Under the pieces are notes generated by a model. It ran no database searches and had not been told where the DNA came from. It saw only the letters and a program-made list of their open reading frames with translations. Of a stretch of DNA of 64,000 nt, positions 47,023 through 54,766 are shown in pieces. The first letter of the stretch is position 1. Each line of letters starts with the position of its first letter. A program made the position numbers and the translations under genes. This DNA comes from Flavobacteriaceae bacterium. GTDB taxonomy: Bacteria > Bacteroidota > Bacteroidia > Flavobacteriales > Flavobacteriaceae. The stretch is taken from positions 1 through 64,000 of the forward strand of contig JABDNT010000028.1 in assembly GCA_013043685.1 (NCBI GenBank), read 5' to 3'.

Positions 47023-48204
47023 CTAATACACGAACTCACCATGTTCCGAACGGATAGTAAGCTTTTTCCCTTGTGTAGAAGATTCTACCCTTCCAATAAT
47101 CCTGGCATCAATATCGAATGAATTGGAAATCGCTATTATCTCAGAGGCAACATCTTCCTGAACATACAGTTCCATGCGATGTCCCATATTGAAAACCTGA
47201 TACATCTCTTTCCAATCAGTACCGCTCTCTTCCTGAATTAACTTAAACAGCGGGGGGATTTCAAACATATTGTCTTTCACAATATGCAAATCATCTACAA
47301 AATGAAGAATCTTTGTTTGTGCTCCACCACTGCAATGGATCATTCCATGAATGGCGTTAGTATTTATTTCCGACAGGATTTTCTTAATTACAGGGGCATA
47401 AGTGCGAGTAGGAGATAAGACTAATTTACCTGCGTCCAGCGGACTTCCTTCTACAGCATCGGTTAACTTCTTCGATCCGGAGTATACCAGGTCCTGAGGT
47501 ACCGCGTGATCATAACTGTCCGGGTACTTTTCAGCTAAATATTTATGAAAGACATCGTGACGGGCAGAAGTAAGACCATTGCTTCCCATTCCGCCGTTAT
47601 ATTCAGATTCGTAGGTTGACTTACCATAAGATGCTAATCCAATTATAACATCACCTTCTTTAATGTTTGCATTATCAATAACGCTGCTTCGTTTCATTCG
47701 TGCGGTCACTGTAGAATCCACAATGATAGTCCGAACCAGATCGCCTACATCGGCAGTTTCCCCTCCGGTAGAATAAATGTGAACTCCAAACCTGGCCAAA
47801 TCCTCAATCAGTTCTTCAGTACCATTGATTATGGCTGAAATAACTTCTCCTGGTATCAAATTCTTATTTCGACCGATGGTTGAAGACAACATTATATTAT
47901 CTGTCGCTCCTACACAGAGAAGGTCATCAATATTCATGATCAATGCATCCTGAGCAATGCCCTTCCATACCGAAAGATCTCCGGTCTCCTTCCAATACAT
48001 ATAAGCCAGGGAAGATTTTGTGCCGGCCCCATCCGCATGCATCACCAGGCAATACTCTTTATTGTTGGTAAGGTAATCCGGAACTATTTTACAAAAGGCT
48101 TTGGGAAACAGGCCTTTGTCCACGTTCTTTATCGCTTTGTGCACATCTTCTTTCGATGCTGAAACACCTCGCTGGGCATACCTTTTAGAAATTTCCTGGC
48201 TCAT
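47023..48204 (-). CDS. purM: phosphoribosylformylglycinamidine cyclo-ligase-like (AIR synthase, PurM)
   Basis: The 393-residue protein belongs to the PurM/SelD/ThiL/HypE superfamily: the N-terminal MSQEISKRYAQRGVSASKED leads to MHADGAGTKSSLAYM (the DGVGTK-type ATP loop). SGPxN-like AIRS features are replaced by Bacteroidota-specific sequence such as IYSTGGETADVGDLVR and SYGKSTYESEYNGGMGSNG. It forms 5-aminoimidazole ribotide in purine synthesis. It has a clear promoter at 48220-48249. As the Bacteroidota form is divergent, a related ATP-grasp-independent activity is not excluded. Confidence 0.9.
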   Translation of the reverse strand: MSQEISKRYAQRGVSASKEDVHKAIKNVDKGLFPKAFCKIVPDYLTNNKEYCLVMHADGAGTKSSLAYMYWKETGDLSVWKGIAQDALIMNIDDLLCVGATDNIMLSSTIGRNKNLIPGEVISAIINGTEELIEDLARFGVHIYSTGGETADVGDLVRTIIVDSTVTARMKRSSVIDNANIKEGDVIIGLASYGKSTYESEYNGGMGSNGLTSARHDVFHKYLAEKYPDSYDHAVPQDLVYSGSKKLTDAVEGSPLDAGKLVLSPTRTYAPVIKKILSEINTNAIHGMIHCSGGAQTKILHFVDDLHIVKDNMFEIPPLFKLIQEESGTDWKEMYQVFNMGHRMELYVQEDVASEIIAISNSFDIDARIIGRVESSTQGKKLTIRSEHGEFVY

Positions 48205-48219
48205 GATTTACTTTGATTA

Positions 48220-48249
48220 CAAAAGTAAGCAATAAAAAAAAGCTCACAA
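48220..48249 (-). promoter_or_regulatory. promoter of the purM-prfA-pyrF series
   Basis: On the minus strand TTG (plus 48247-48249), 19 bp, TACTTTTG (plus 48220-48227) match the Bacteroidota consensus exactly. The -33 element lies inside the terminator hairpin of the upstream curli lipoprotein gene. Confidence 0.78.
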
Positions 48250-48259
48250 TGTGAGCTTT
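48233..48259 (-). terminator. intrinsic terminator of curli locus I
   Basis: On the minus strand AAAGCTCAC and GTGAGCTTT (48239-48259) form a 9-bp stem with a 3-nt loop, followed by eight T (plus-strand A run from 48233). It lies 20 bp after the lipoprotein stop. Confidence 0.88.
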
Positions 48260-48278
48260 CCTTTAATATTCTATTCAT

Positions 48279-49772
48279 TTAATGCCAATCCGGCATAAAA
48301 GCATCCTCATGTATAAGCGTTCTTGTACTCGAAGTTTCAATTTCAAGGGTGTAAACATCCTTTCGTGATATTCCATCATTCGAGGTGTTTGTATACATAA
48401 CAAAAGCTTCGTTCGGTGAGAATATCGGATCCAGATCGTTAGTACCGTTAGGTTTGTTATCTGAGATGTCCGTAGTGGTCATCGCGTCCGTATCATAAAT
48501 AAACAACCTGGAATCCAGTCTTCTGTAACTCGCATCCTCAAATCCGGAAACATCGTAGGAATATAATATTCTTTGGTTATCCACTGAAATATCCAGACCA
48601 CCTACTGCTCCATCCACATTCTCAAGGATGGTGCCGGTTTCGTTACCAGCGAAGGTTATTGTGTAAATCCTCACATCGTAACCATCCAGGTTATTGGTCT
48701 TTAAAACGATCATATCACTATTATCGCTTACGGCAACTTCGGAGATCAACGATCCATCCGGGGTTTGATATACCTCGCCTATACCACCACCATTGAATTG
48801 AATACGATATAATTTATCCAATCGCGGGAAATATATATTTACAAAATCATCCGGCCAGTCAAAATTAATTTCATCCAAATTGAAACCATTGGGCTTAATA
48901 GTGCTCGTCACTTTTTGTTTGCCGGTACCGTCCCTGTTCATGATAAATATATCGGCATTGGCACCATCCGATTGGAGATAGGCAATTTTATTTACAGAGA
49001 TATTACGCCTTGGCCGGTAACTATTCACTTCGGAAGATGTTAGCTGAAACTCATTGCCTTCATCATCGGAGGAGAATATCACATTATTTCCATTCATATT
49101 TCTTACGAACAATATTCTGTTATCTACCGGCGGATCCATCACTTCGAAGCTACTTACTTCACTGATCACTGGATCGTTTATATTATCCGTCGCAGTGACC
49201 TGCCAGAAGTATTCGGTACCCAGTGTAAGTTCAGAATAGGTAAGAGTAGTATCGGCAAGTTCTTCGAAGAGTAAAACCTCATTGGTTTCTACATTGGTAA
49301 GTTCCAAAGTATACTCAATTGGGTCTCCTTCGGGATCTGTAGAATTCCAGCTGAAGATGGCTTCGATTCCTTCAATTACTTCATTGTCCTCCGGAGTTAA
49401 GAGCTCGGGTGTGGTAGGAGGCCTGTTATTAAAGGTTGAAACTTCCAGTTCGAACACAACATTCGATGACACATTTCCATTGATAGTAACCGGAGCGAAA
49501 TCGGCTAAATATCCATCTTTCTTCGCTTCCACCGAATAATCCCCTACCTCGATATTTTCTATGGTGAAATTTCCCGATTCCGAGGTAAAAACTGTACTTG
49601 ACACCGGATTCGTTGAAATACGCACATTCTCAAGTGGCTCGTTGGTCCCTGCGGCTACAACTTTACCATTTAGCGTTCCAAATTCATTTTCACCAATTTT
49701 GTCTTCATTACAAGAAAACAAAAGCAGAAATGTAGTTGTGATTAATGCTATATATTTAAAACTGCCTTTCAT
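48279..49772 (-). CDS. curli-associated lipoprotein with CarboxypepD_reg, FN3-like and beta-propeller domains (locus I)
   Basis: The 497-residue lipoprotein (signal MKGSFKYIALITTTFLLLFSC) has a carboxypeptidase regulatory-like/CnaB domain (about 33-108, LNGKVVAAGTNEPLENVRIS), an FN3-like domain (about 115-213, RPPTTPELLTPEDNEVIEG) and a TolB/PD40-type propeller (about 218-497, with KIAYLQSDGANADIFIMNRD). It is last in the curli operon, 10 bp after csgG, and a near-copy ends locus II. Constant linkage suggests a role at the outer face of the CsgG secretion complex; that is inferred. Confidence 0.88.
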   Translation of the reverse strand: MKGSFKYIALITTTFLLLFSCNEDKIGENEFGTLNGKVVAAGTNEPLENVRISTNPVSSTVFTSESGNFTIENIEVGDYSVEAKKDGYLADFAPVTINGNVSSNVVFELEVSTFNNRPPTTPELLTPEDNEVIEGIEAIFSWNSTDPEGDPIEYTLELTNVETNEVLLFEELADTTLTYSELTLGTEYFWQVTATDNINDPVISEVSSFEVMDPPVDNRILFVRNMNGNNVIFSSDDEGNEFQLTSSEVNSYRPRRNISVNKIAYLQSDGANADIFIMNRDGTGKQKVTSTIKPNGFNLDEINFDWPDDFVNIYFPRLDKLYRIQFNGGGIGEVYQTPDGSLISEVAVSDNSDMIVLKTNNLDGYDVRIYTITFAGNETGTILENVDGAVGGLDISVDNQRILYSYDVSGFEDASYRRLDSRLFIYDTDAMTTTDISDNKPNGTNDLDPIFSPNEAFVMYTNTSNDGISRKDVYTLEIETSSTRTLIHEDAFMPDWH

Positions 49773-49782
49773 AATTTTCCGC

Positions 49783-51192
49783 TTATCGGTTAGTCTTTAA
49801 TTTTGATTTTTTAGAGCCGAAATGATAATTGATCCCGGCAGAGAAAGTAAAGAAGTAATCGTCTCTTCTTCCATTTATTTCATTATCTATCTTATCTGAA
49901 AAGGTCGCGTTCCAGTCTCCTTTTGCTATAAAGGAAACCCGGTCTGATGCCTGATATTCCAATCCAGCCCCCATTTTCAGAAAAAAGAATGCATCCAATC
50001 GCTGCAAATAAAGTTCGGGCGAATCGTCTACGAACAGTAAAACACCAGGCCCCGCATAGATAAATGGCGCGAGCTTATCATTTGGCAGAATATTGTATTC
50101 TACTGTGGCCGCCTCAGATATCCACCAATGACGCGTATCTCCTGTGGAATTCAACCTGAAAAAATTCGTTGTTAGCCCGAGGCTCAAACTATGGATGAAT
50201 CGATATTTATATCCCAATTCCATATTATAGTCCAGAATTCCCGTATTGAAATCACCATCAACGTAAGCCAGTCCGAAGGACGCATGAGCTGAATGTCGAT
50301 AATCGTGTTTCTGGAATTCTCGTTCATAAAGGTCGGTATTGGCCTCAAGTTCTTTTTCCAGAAGGTATTGGTCTACAACTTCCTTATCTTTTTCAGGGCC
50401 ATCCAGTGTGGTCCATAACTGATCTTTAATCCCTTCGTAGATCAGCACTTCTACAGCTTTCTCAATGGCTTCCTGTACGGCTAGTTGTGTGGGTTCATTC
50501 TTTGTGAATCCCGTTTCAGCTTCCAATAATCGTTGGAAATTAACGTATCTGAATATCCCCACGTCTACTGCCTGAGATAGTATGGTCTTGGAGACGTTTA
50601 CTGTTTTCAGTATTTCACCGGTTGATGTTGAAACTGCCCGCAGGTAAATTGTTATCCTGTCCTGTCGGTACTGAGAAGAACCTCCTACACCAAAATATCT
50701 CGCCCCAACTCCACCTGTAAGGATATTGGTGTCGTAAGAGACAATTCCACCTTCCAGCAGTATGCCAGCAAATAGCAGCGGACTTAGACGCTGATTTCTC
50801 TGGTCGTCGTTCCTTAAATATTCCTGACGGGTAGTACGAATGATATTCCTTTCGTTCAGGAGATTCGCAAAGTTCTCTCGTTCAATCGGTGTAAACCATT
50901 TGGAATCTTCAAGAGCCTTGATTAGGATGGTCGTCGCTCCCTGGGTTACGGCCGTACTAAAAGTACTTCCGGTTTCAATGTTTTTATATTGTCCGGTCTG
51001 ATCTTTGAAATTATAAACACCAACAACTATGGGCTTGTCTGGCAAGGGCAATTTCAACAATTTCTCCGTCTGTTCCGTGTTCTCTCCTATTCTGGCTTCC
51101 TGGTTACCGATGGGCTGATTGAAGTACGCCCCGCAACCTGAGAATAAAATTAAGAATAGTACTAGACTTATTTTACCTATGATCTGTTTCAT
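49783..51192 (-). CDS. csgG: curli secretion channel CsgG with C-terminal beta-barrel-like extension (locus I)
   Basis: The outer membrane lipoprotein (lipobox FSGC at Cys20) forms the nonameric curli pore. CsgG similarity spans about residues 50-280: KPIVVGVYNFKDQTGQYKN, TFSTAVTQGATTILIKALED, SKWFTPIERENFANLLNERN and ILTGGVGARYFGVGGSSQYR. The constriction Phe (Phe56 of E. coli) is kept in TFSTAV; the preceding Asn is Thr here. At 469 residues it is far longer than E. coli CsgG (277): residues about 300-460 are beta-hairpin rich and end NYHFGSKK, like a small outer membrane barrel. It starts 3 bp after csgF. Confidence 0.94.
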   Translation of the reverse strand: MKQIIGKISLVLFLILFSGCGAYFNQPIGNQEARIGENTEQTEKLLKLPLPDKPIVVGVYNFKDQTGQYKNIETGSTFSTAVTQGATTILIKALEDSKWFTPIERENFANLLNERNIIRTTRQEYLRNDDQRNQRLSPLLFAGILLEGGIVSYDTNILTGGVGARYFGVGGSSQYRQDRITIYLRAVSTSTGEILKTVNVSKTILSQAVDVGIFRYVNFQRLLEAETGFTKNEPTQLAVQEAIEKAVEVLIYEGIKDQLWTTLDGPEKDKEVVDQYLLEKELEANTDLYEREFQKHDYRHSAHASFGLAYVDGDFNTGILDYNMELGYKYRFIHSLSLGLTTNFFRLNSTGDTRHWWISEAATVEYNILPNDKLAPFIYAGPGVLLFVDDSPELYLQRLDAFFFLKMGAGLEYQASDRVSFIAKGDWNATFSDKIDNEINGRRDDYFFTFSAGINYHFGSKKSKLKTNR

Positions 51193-51195
51193 ATA

Positions 51196-51570
51196 TTATC
51201 CGTTTGGAACTATAATCTGTGTTTGTTCACCCGTGGTGATATCGAGTATATTAATTACGAGTCCTTGTGTCGATTCAAAAACTTCGTATTCAAGATTTCC
51301 ATTTCGGGAAGTTCCAAGAGGAGGGGTTTGTCCGCCAAATTGGTCGTTAAACTGATTATTCAAAAGGTTATCAAATCCCGCTAGATTATCGAAGGCCTCA
51401 ATTCCCAGGTCGTTTTCGCTAAAAGGATTCTGAGCGTTCGCAGAATTCAGCAACCAGGTATAATTGAACGGGTCTCCACCAAAGGCAGGATTTTTTGCTC
51501 TATAGGTAAGCTGTTGCGCAAACCCATACGTACCTAAAGAAAGAAACAGAATTAAGATAATTTGTCTCAT
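51196..51570 (-). CDS. csgF: curli assembly protein CsgF (locus I)
   Basis: CsgF plugs the extracellular side of CsgG and couples secretion to nucleation. The 124-residue protein has a signal peptide (MRQIILILFLSLGTYGFAQ) and then the CsgG-inserting N-terminal motif LTYRAKNPAFGGDPFNYTWL and LNSANAQNPF, matching the family's xFRNPNFGGNPxN...LLNSAxAQN. A C-terminal beta domain ends in GEQTQIIVPNG. It lies 6 bp after csgE and 3 bp before csgG. Confidence 0.95.
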   Translation of the reverse strand: MRQIILILFLSLGTYGFAQQLTYRAKNPAFGGDPFNYTWLLNSANAQNPFSENDLGIEAFDNLAGFDNLLNNQFNDQFGGQTPPLGTSRNGNLEYEVFESTQGLVINILDITTGEQTQIIVPNG

Positions 51571-51576
51571 AAGTTA

Positions 51577-52353
51577 TTATTTATATTGTTTTACGATGTT
51601 TTTTTGCTTTTTAAGGTCTTCAAAATACGCCATAGTTCTTCGGACGGCAAGATCTGCCATTCCGCGGATAAAGTCGTTCTGAGGCCGTACAATAAATTCC
51701 ATTATCATTTCTTCGCCAATCAATACTTCGATCTTAGTGTTATTTGCTATTGCCAGTTCTTCTTTTATGGTCACAATTTTAGGACCATTCACCGAATAGT
51801 ACATATATCCCGAATAAAACTGTGTATAAAAATCGCGGCCAGGTTTTGTCTTGGTATCTTCCAGGACAATACCTCTTAATTCCACGCCGTCGCTCATGGC
51901 GAACTCTGTTCGTACATCTGTATTTTCCTTTGGCTTCAATACAATTTTCTTGTCTTTTGAATCGTCATTAAGGACAACTCGATCCTTCCCTAATAGTTTT
52001 TCTTCAAAATCGTATACTAGTAATAAGATTATAACTTTCGTCTTGTCGTCCACATTTACAGTGGTGATAGACAATTTCTTTTTTTCGCCTGGCTGCAACA
52101 CAAACCGACCTTCCTGATCATTTTTTGAAAGATTACCACCAGGATCTGTTTTAATTACGGAAAGCACGTATCTCAGGCTCTGATTGATCTGGGTTTTGTT
52201 ATACGCAGTTCCTGCCACTTCTATAAATTCCGAATTGCGATTCATTTCAATCTCAGCCGCAACTTGTGTATTGTATATCTGAGCAATACCCATGTTAGAT
52301 AGCGAGATTAAAAAAAACAGCATACCTAAAGATATGTGTGTTTTTTTGAACAT
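51577..52353 (-). CDS. csgE: CsgE with N-terminal CsgC/CsgH-like domain (locus I)
   Basis: The 258-residue periplasmic protein is twice as long as E. coli CsgE (129). Residues about 140-258 carry the CsgE domain (GVELRGIVLEDTKTKPGRDF, IKEELAIANNTKIEVLIGEE, FIVRPQNDFIRGMADLAV), which caps CsgG and escorts subunits. Residues about 28-135 form a predicted seven-strand beta domain (SEFIEVAGTAYNKTQIN, RYVLSV, GRFVLQPGEKKKLS, VIILLLVYDFEEKLLGKDRV) resembling the anti-amyloid chaperones CsgC/CsgH. The fusion reading is mine. It starts 2 bp after csgB. Confidence 0.88.
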   Translation of the reverse strand: MFKKTHISLGMLFFLISLSNMGIAQIYNTQVAAEIEMNRNSEFIEVAGTAYNKTQINQSLRYVLSVIKTDPGGNLSKNDQEGRFVLQPGEKKKLSITTVNVDDKTKVIILLLVYDFEEKLLGKDRVVLNDDSKDKKIVLKPKENTDVRTEFAMSDGVELRGIVLEDTKTKPGRDFYTQFYSGYMYYSVNGPKIVTIKEELAIANNTKIEVLIGEEMIMEFIVRPQNDFIRGMADLAVRRTMAYFEDLKKQKNIVKQYK

Positions 52354-52355
52354 TA

Positions 52356-52886
52356 TTATTGTCGTTTGACGTTTCTTACTATGACCGTTTGATTATTACC
52401 ACGCATGTTTACTTTTATGCGGTCTGATAATGAATTATTACCTAAAAAAAGCAATCGCTGGTTCGATCCACTCTGTATGATTTGCCCATTATGGAACAAC
52501 TTTAAATCAGATCCTATATCATAAAATACATTATTATTTCCACGCTGAAGTATAAATTCATCTACAATTACTGATTCCAAACTCACATAAGCTTCATTAT
52601 TGTTCCCTTGCTGAAATGCAGATACATTACTTCTTGCCGACCTTATTTCTGAAGTGAACTGGTTATTATTACCTACCTGTCGAATAAATATTTCGTTTGA
52701 AACGGAGTTTGCGGAAGGAGTATTATTTCGTAAGAATTGAGAAGTATAGAGAGCTAGCTGATCGGCACTGCCACCCGCTAACGCCCGGGGAGTAATCTCC
52801 ACATTTTTATAAGTTTGACCCACTGCGAAGCCTACAGAAGATAAGGCAATAAGCGCAATAAGGTATATGCGATTACTTAATTTCAT
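52356..52886 (-). CDS. csgB: curlin-repeat protein, CsgB-like nucleator (locus I)
   Basis: The 176-residue exported protein (signal ending SVGFAVG) has an N-terminal non-repeat segment (about 24-65) and then curlin repeats with 22-24-residue spacing marked by QVGNNN, QQGNNN, QRGNNN and QSGSNQ, then LGNNS and RGNNQ. The C-terminus is basic (VIVRNVKRQ), like the anchoring tail of E. coli CsgB. It has much looser repeats than the CsgA-like proteins, which fits a surface nucleator. The gene is separated from the subunit gene by a stem-loop and lies 2 bp before csgE. Confidence 0.85.
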   Translation of the reverse strand: MKLSNRIYLIALIALSSVGFAVGQTYKNVEITPRALAGGSADQLALYTSQFLRNNTPSANSVSNEIFIRQVGNNNQFTSEIRSARSNVSAFQQGNNNEAYVSLESVIVDEFILQRGNNNVFYDIGSDLKLFHNGQIIQSGSNQRLLFLGNNSLSDRIKVNMRGNNQTVIVRNVKRQ

Positions 52887-52975
52887 TTCAATTATTAGTT
52901 AGGTTTTTGCTGCTACCACTGAAGGTAACAATTTTGAAATTCTTTTATCTATTTAATCCTTTTTATTTTATAAAG

Positions 52976-53014
52976 AGTGTATAAGAGAGATCGAATTGAC
53001 CTCCCTTATACACT
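52976..53014 (-). promoter_or_regulatory. intercistronic stem-loop after the csgA-like gene (locus I)
   Basis: AGTGTATAAGAGAG (52976-52989) and CTCCCTTATACACT (53001-53014) pair over 14 bp (one G-U on the minus-strand RNA) with an 11-nt loop, 10 bp after the subunit stop. The same core, GTGTATAAG/CTTATACAC, recurs in locus II. Likely attenuates read-through or stabilises the subunit mRNA. Confidence 0.7.
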
Positions 53015-53023
53015 GAGAAATTC

Positions 53024-53890
53024 TTAGAACCCTCCTCCGCCATTGTGCTGATTCACAACAGATGAGTTTCCGGCTCCTAATTGAGTAACTGTACTCATAT
53101 GTCCAAGACCATGCTGATGCGTGTAACTAAAGTTGTACAATCCAACTTGTAGTACATCAGAGTCATTGATGACACCATATTGCTCAGTCCAGCTTCCATT
53201 CCCAAGTCCTACTTGAAGAAGATCGGAATCGTTTCTAATTCCATGCTGATCTGTTGCAGCCCAGTTACCTACACCAAATTGAAGTGTAGTATTCGTATTT
53301 CTTCGTCCCAGCTGATGAGCACCTGCAAGGTTACCAATACCTACCTGAAGGGCATACGTATCATTTCTTCTACCTTCCTGTAGCGTCCCTGATAAGTTTA
53401 ATGCTCCTAACTGGATAGCGTCTGCATCGTTACGACGGCCAACTTGCGTAATCGCGGCACCGTTAAGTATACCTCTCTGATACACATTCGCATCGTTGCG
53501 ACGGCCACGCTGATCTACATCAGCATAGTTAAGTATACCTGCCTGGTCAACTCTGGACACATTACGGCGTCCACGTTGGTCAACTTCAGAATAGTTTAAT
53601 ACACCTATTTGGGTAGTCACAGACTTGTTTCTGCGTCCTCTCTGGTCTACATTAGAATTGTTTCCAGCTCCAAGTTGAGCAACATAAGAATCGTTAAGGA
53701 TTCCTAATTGGTCTACTTCAGATTCGTTGGCAAGTCCAATTTGATTCACATCAGAATCATTGAATAAACCTGTTTGGTCTACGTCAGAGGAATTTAAAAT
53801 ACCTATCTGAACTACGTCACTGTCGTTAAATTGAGCGAACCCAACTGTTGCTACTAAAAGTGCTACTGCACATAAAATTACTTTTTTCAT
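53024..53890 (-). CDS. csgA: CsgA-like amyloid subunit, arginine-ladder paralog (locus I)
   Basis: The 288-residue secreted amyloid subunit consists of a signal peptide (MKKVILCAVALLVATVGFAQF), 23 uninterrupted 11-residue units and a final unit with a GGGGF tail. The unit is N-x-[S/A]-x3-Q-x-G-x-x, the half-repeat of PF07012 curlin. Units 6, 8, 10, 12, 14 and 16 end Arg-Arg (for example NVDQRGRRN), every 22 residues, so one face of the beta-solenoid would be lined with Arg. It lies 21 bp after its paralog at 53912. Confidence 0.92.
   Translation of the reverse strand: MKKVILCAVALLVATVGFAQFNDSDVVQIGILNSSDVDQTGLFNDSDVNQIGLANESEVDQLGILNDSYVAQLGAGNNSNVDQRGRRNKSVTTQIGVLNYSEVDQRGRRNVSRVDQAGILNYADVDQRGRRNDANVYQRGILNGAAITQVGRRNDADAIQLGALNLSGTLQEGRRNDTYALQVGIGNLAGAHQLGRRNTNTTLQFGVGNWAATDQHGIRNDSDLLQVGLGNGSWTEQYGVINDSDVLQVGLYNFSYTHQHGLGHMSTVTQLGAGNSSVVNQHNGGGGF
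53069..53827 (-). repeat. 23 coding 33-bp curlin units
   Basis: In-frame 33-bp units, each 11 codons, without indels, encoding N-x-[S/A]-x3-Q-x-G-x-x. Confidence 0.9.
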
Positions 53891-53911
53891 AATTCCAGGT
53901 TTTTACACTTA

Positions 53912-54766
53912 TTATAGGTTATGTTGATTTACTACAGAAGAGTTTCCTGCTCCTAGCTGAGTTACTGTACTCATGTGTCCAAGTCCGTGCTGATGCGTGT
54001 AGCTGGAGTTGAAGAACCCAACTTGTAGTACATCAGAGTCGTTGATAATACCATACTGCTCTGTCCAGCTTCCGTTTCCAACTCCAATTTGAAGAAGGTC
54101 AGAATCATTGGCCAAACCATGCTGATCTGTAACACTCCAGTTACCTAAACCAAACTGAAGCGTGGTATTTGTGTTAAATGCTCCTAATTGGTGAGTACCT
54201 GCAAGGTTTCCAACACCTACCTGAAGGGCATACGTATCATTCGCCAATCCTTCCTGGAAAGTCGCGGACAAATTGAATGCACCTAATTGGATAGCATCCG
54301 CATCATTGATTATACCTACTTGATTAATCAGAGCACCGTTAAACAATCCTCGTTGGTATACATTAGCATCGTTACCTAATATATACTGATTAACATCAGA
54401 ATAGTTAGCTATTCCAACCTGGTCAACTCTGGCGTTGTTAAGAACGCCCCATTGGTCAACTTCAGAATAGTTTAACGCTCCGATTTGCGTAGTTACCGAC
54501 TTGTTAGCAAATCCAACCTGTAAGTTATCGGATGTATTCGCAATTCCTAATTGAGCAACATAAGAATCATTTATGATTCCAATTTGATCAACTTCAGAGT
54601 CATTCGCTAATCCGATCTGATTTACATCAGAATCATTTGCCAAACCTGTTTGGTCTACATCAGATGAGTTCAGAATACCTATCTGAACAACATCACTGTC
54701 ATTAAATTGGGCGAACCCAACCGTTGCAAATAAAAGTGCTACTGCACATAAAACTACTTTTTTCAT
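53912..54766 (-). CDS. csgA: CsgA-like amyloid subunit, aliphatic paralog (locus I)
   Basis: The 284-residue subunit has a 21-residue signal peptide (MKKVVLCAVALLFATVGFAQF), 23 perfect 11-residue curlin half-repeats and a partial last unit (NSSVVNQHNL). The units match the paralog at 53024 one by one, but the turn residues are aliphatic (GLA, GVL, GII) where the paralog has Arg-Arg. Unit 10 reads NYSDVNQYILG, losing the usual Gly. It is first in locus I; no promoter of the TAnnTTTG type was found in the 650 bp upstream. Confidence 0.92.
   Translation of the reverse strand: MKKVVLCAVALLFATVGFAQFNDSDVVQIGILNSSDVDQTGLANDSDVNQIGLANDSEVDQIGIINDSYVAQLGIANTSDNLQVGFANKSVTTQIGALNYSEVDQWGVLNNARVDQVGIANYSDVNQYILGNDANVYQRGLFNGALINQVGIINDADAIQLGAFNLSATFQEGLANDTYALQVGVGNLAGTHQLGAFNTNTTLQFGLGNWSVTDQHGLANDSDLLQIGVGNGSWTEQYGIINDSDVLQVGFFNSSYTHQHGLGHMSTVTQLGAGNSSVVNQHNL
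53915..54703 (-). repeat. 24 coding 33-bp curlin units
   Basis: 23 complete and one shortened in-frame 33-bp units, constant 11-codon length. Confidence 0.9.

Noticed and set aside
53024..54766. Regular 33-bp repeats resembling a CRISPR or tandem repeat array
   Set aside because: The repeats are in-frame coding units of curlin proteins with signal peptides, vary at each codon, and have no spacers or cas genes.
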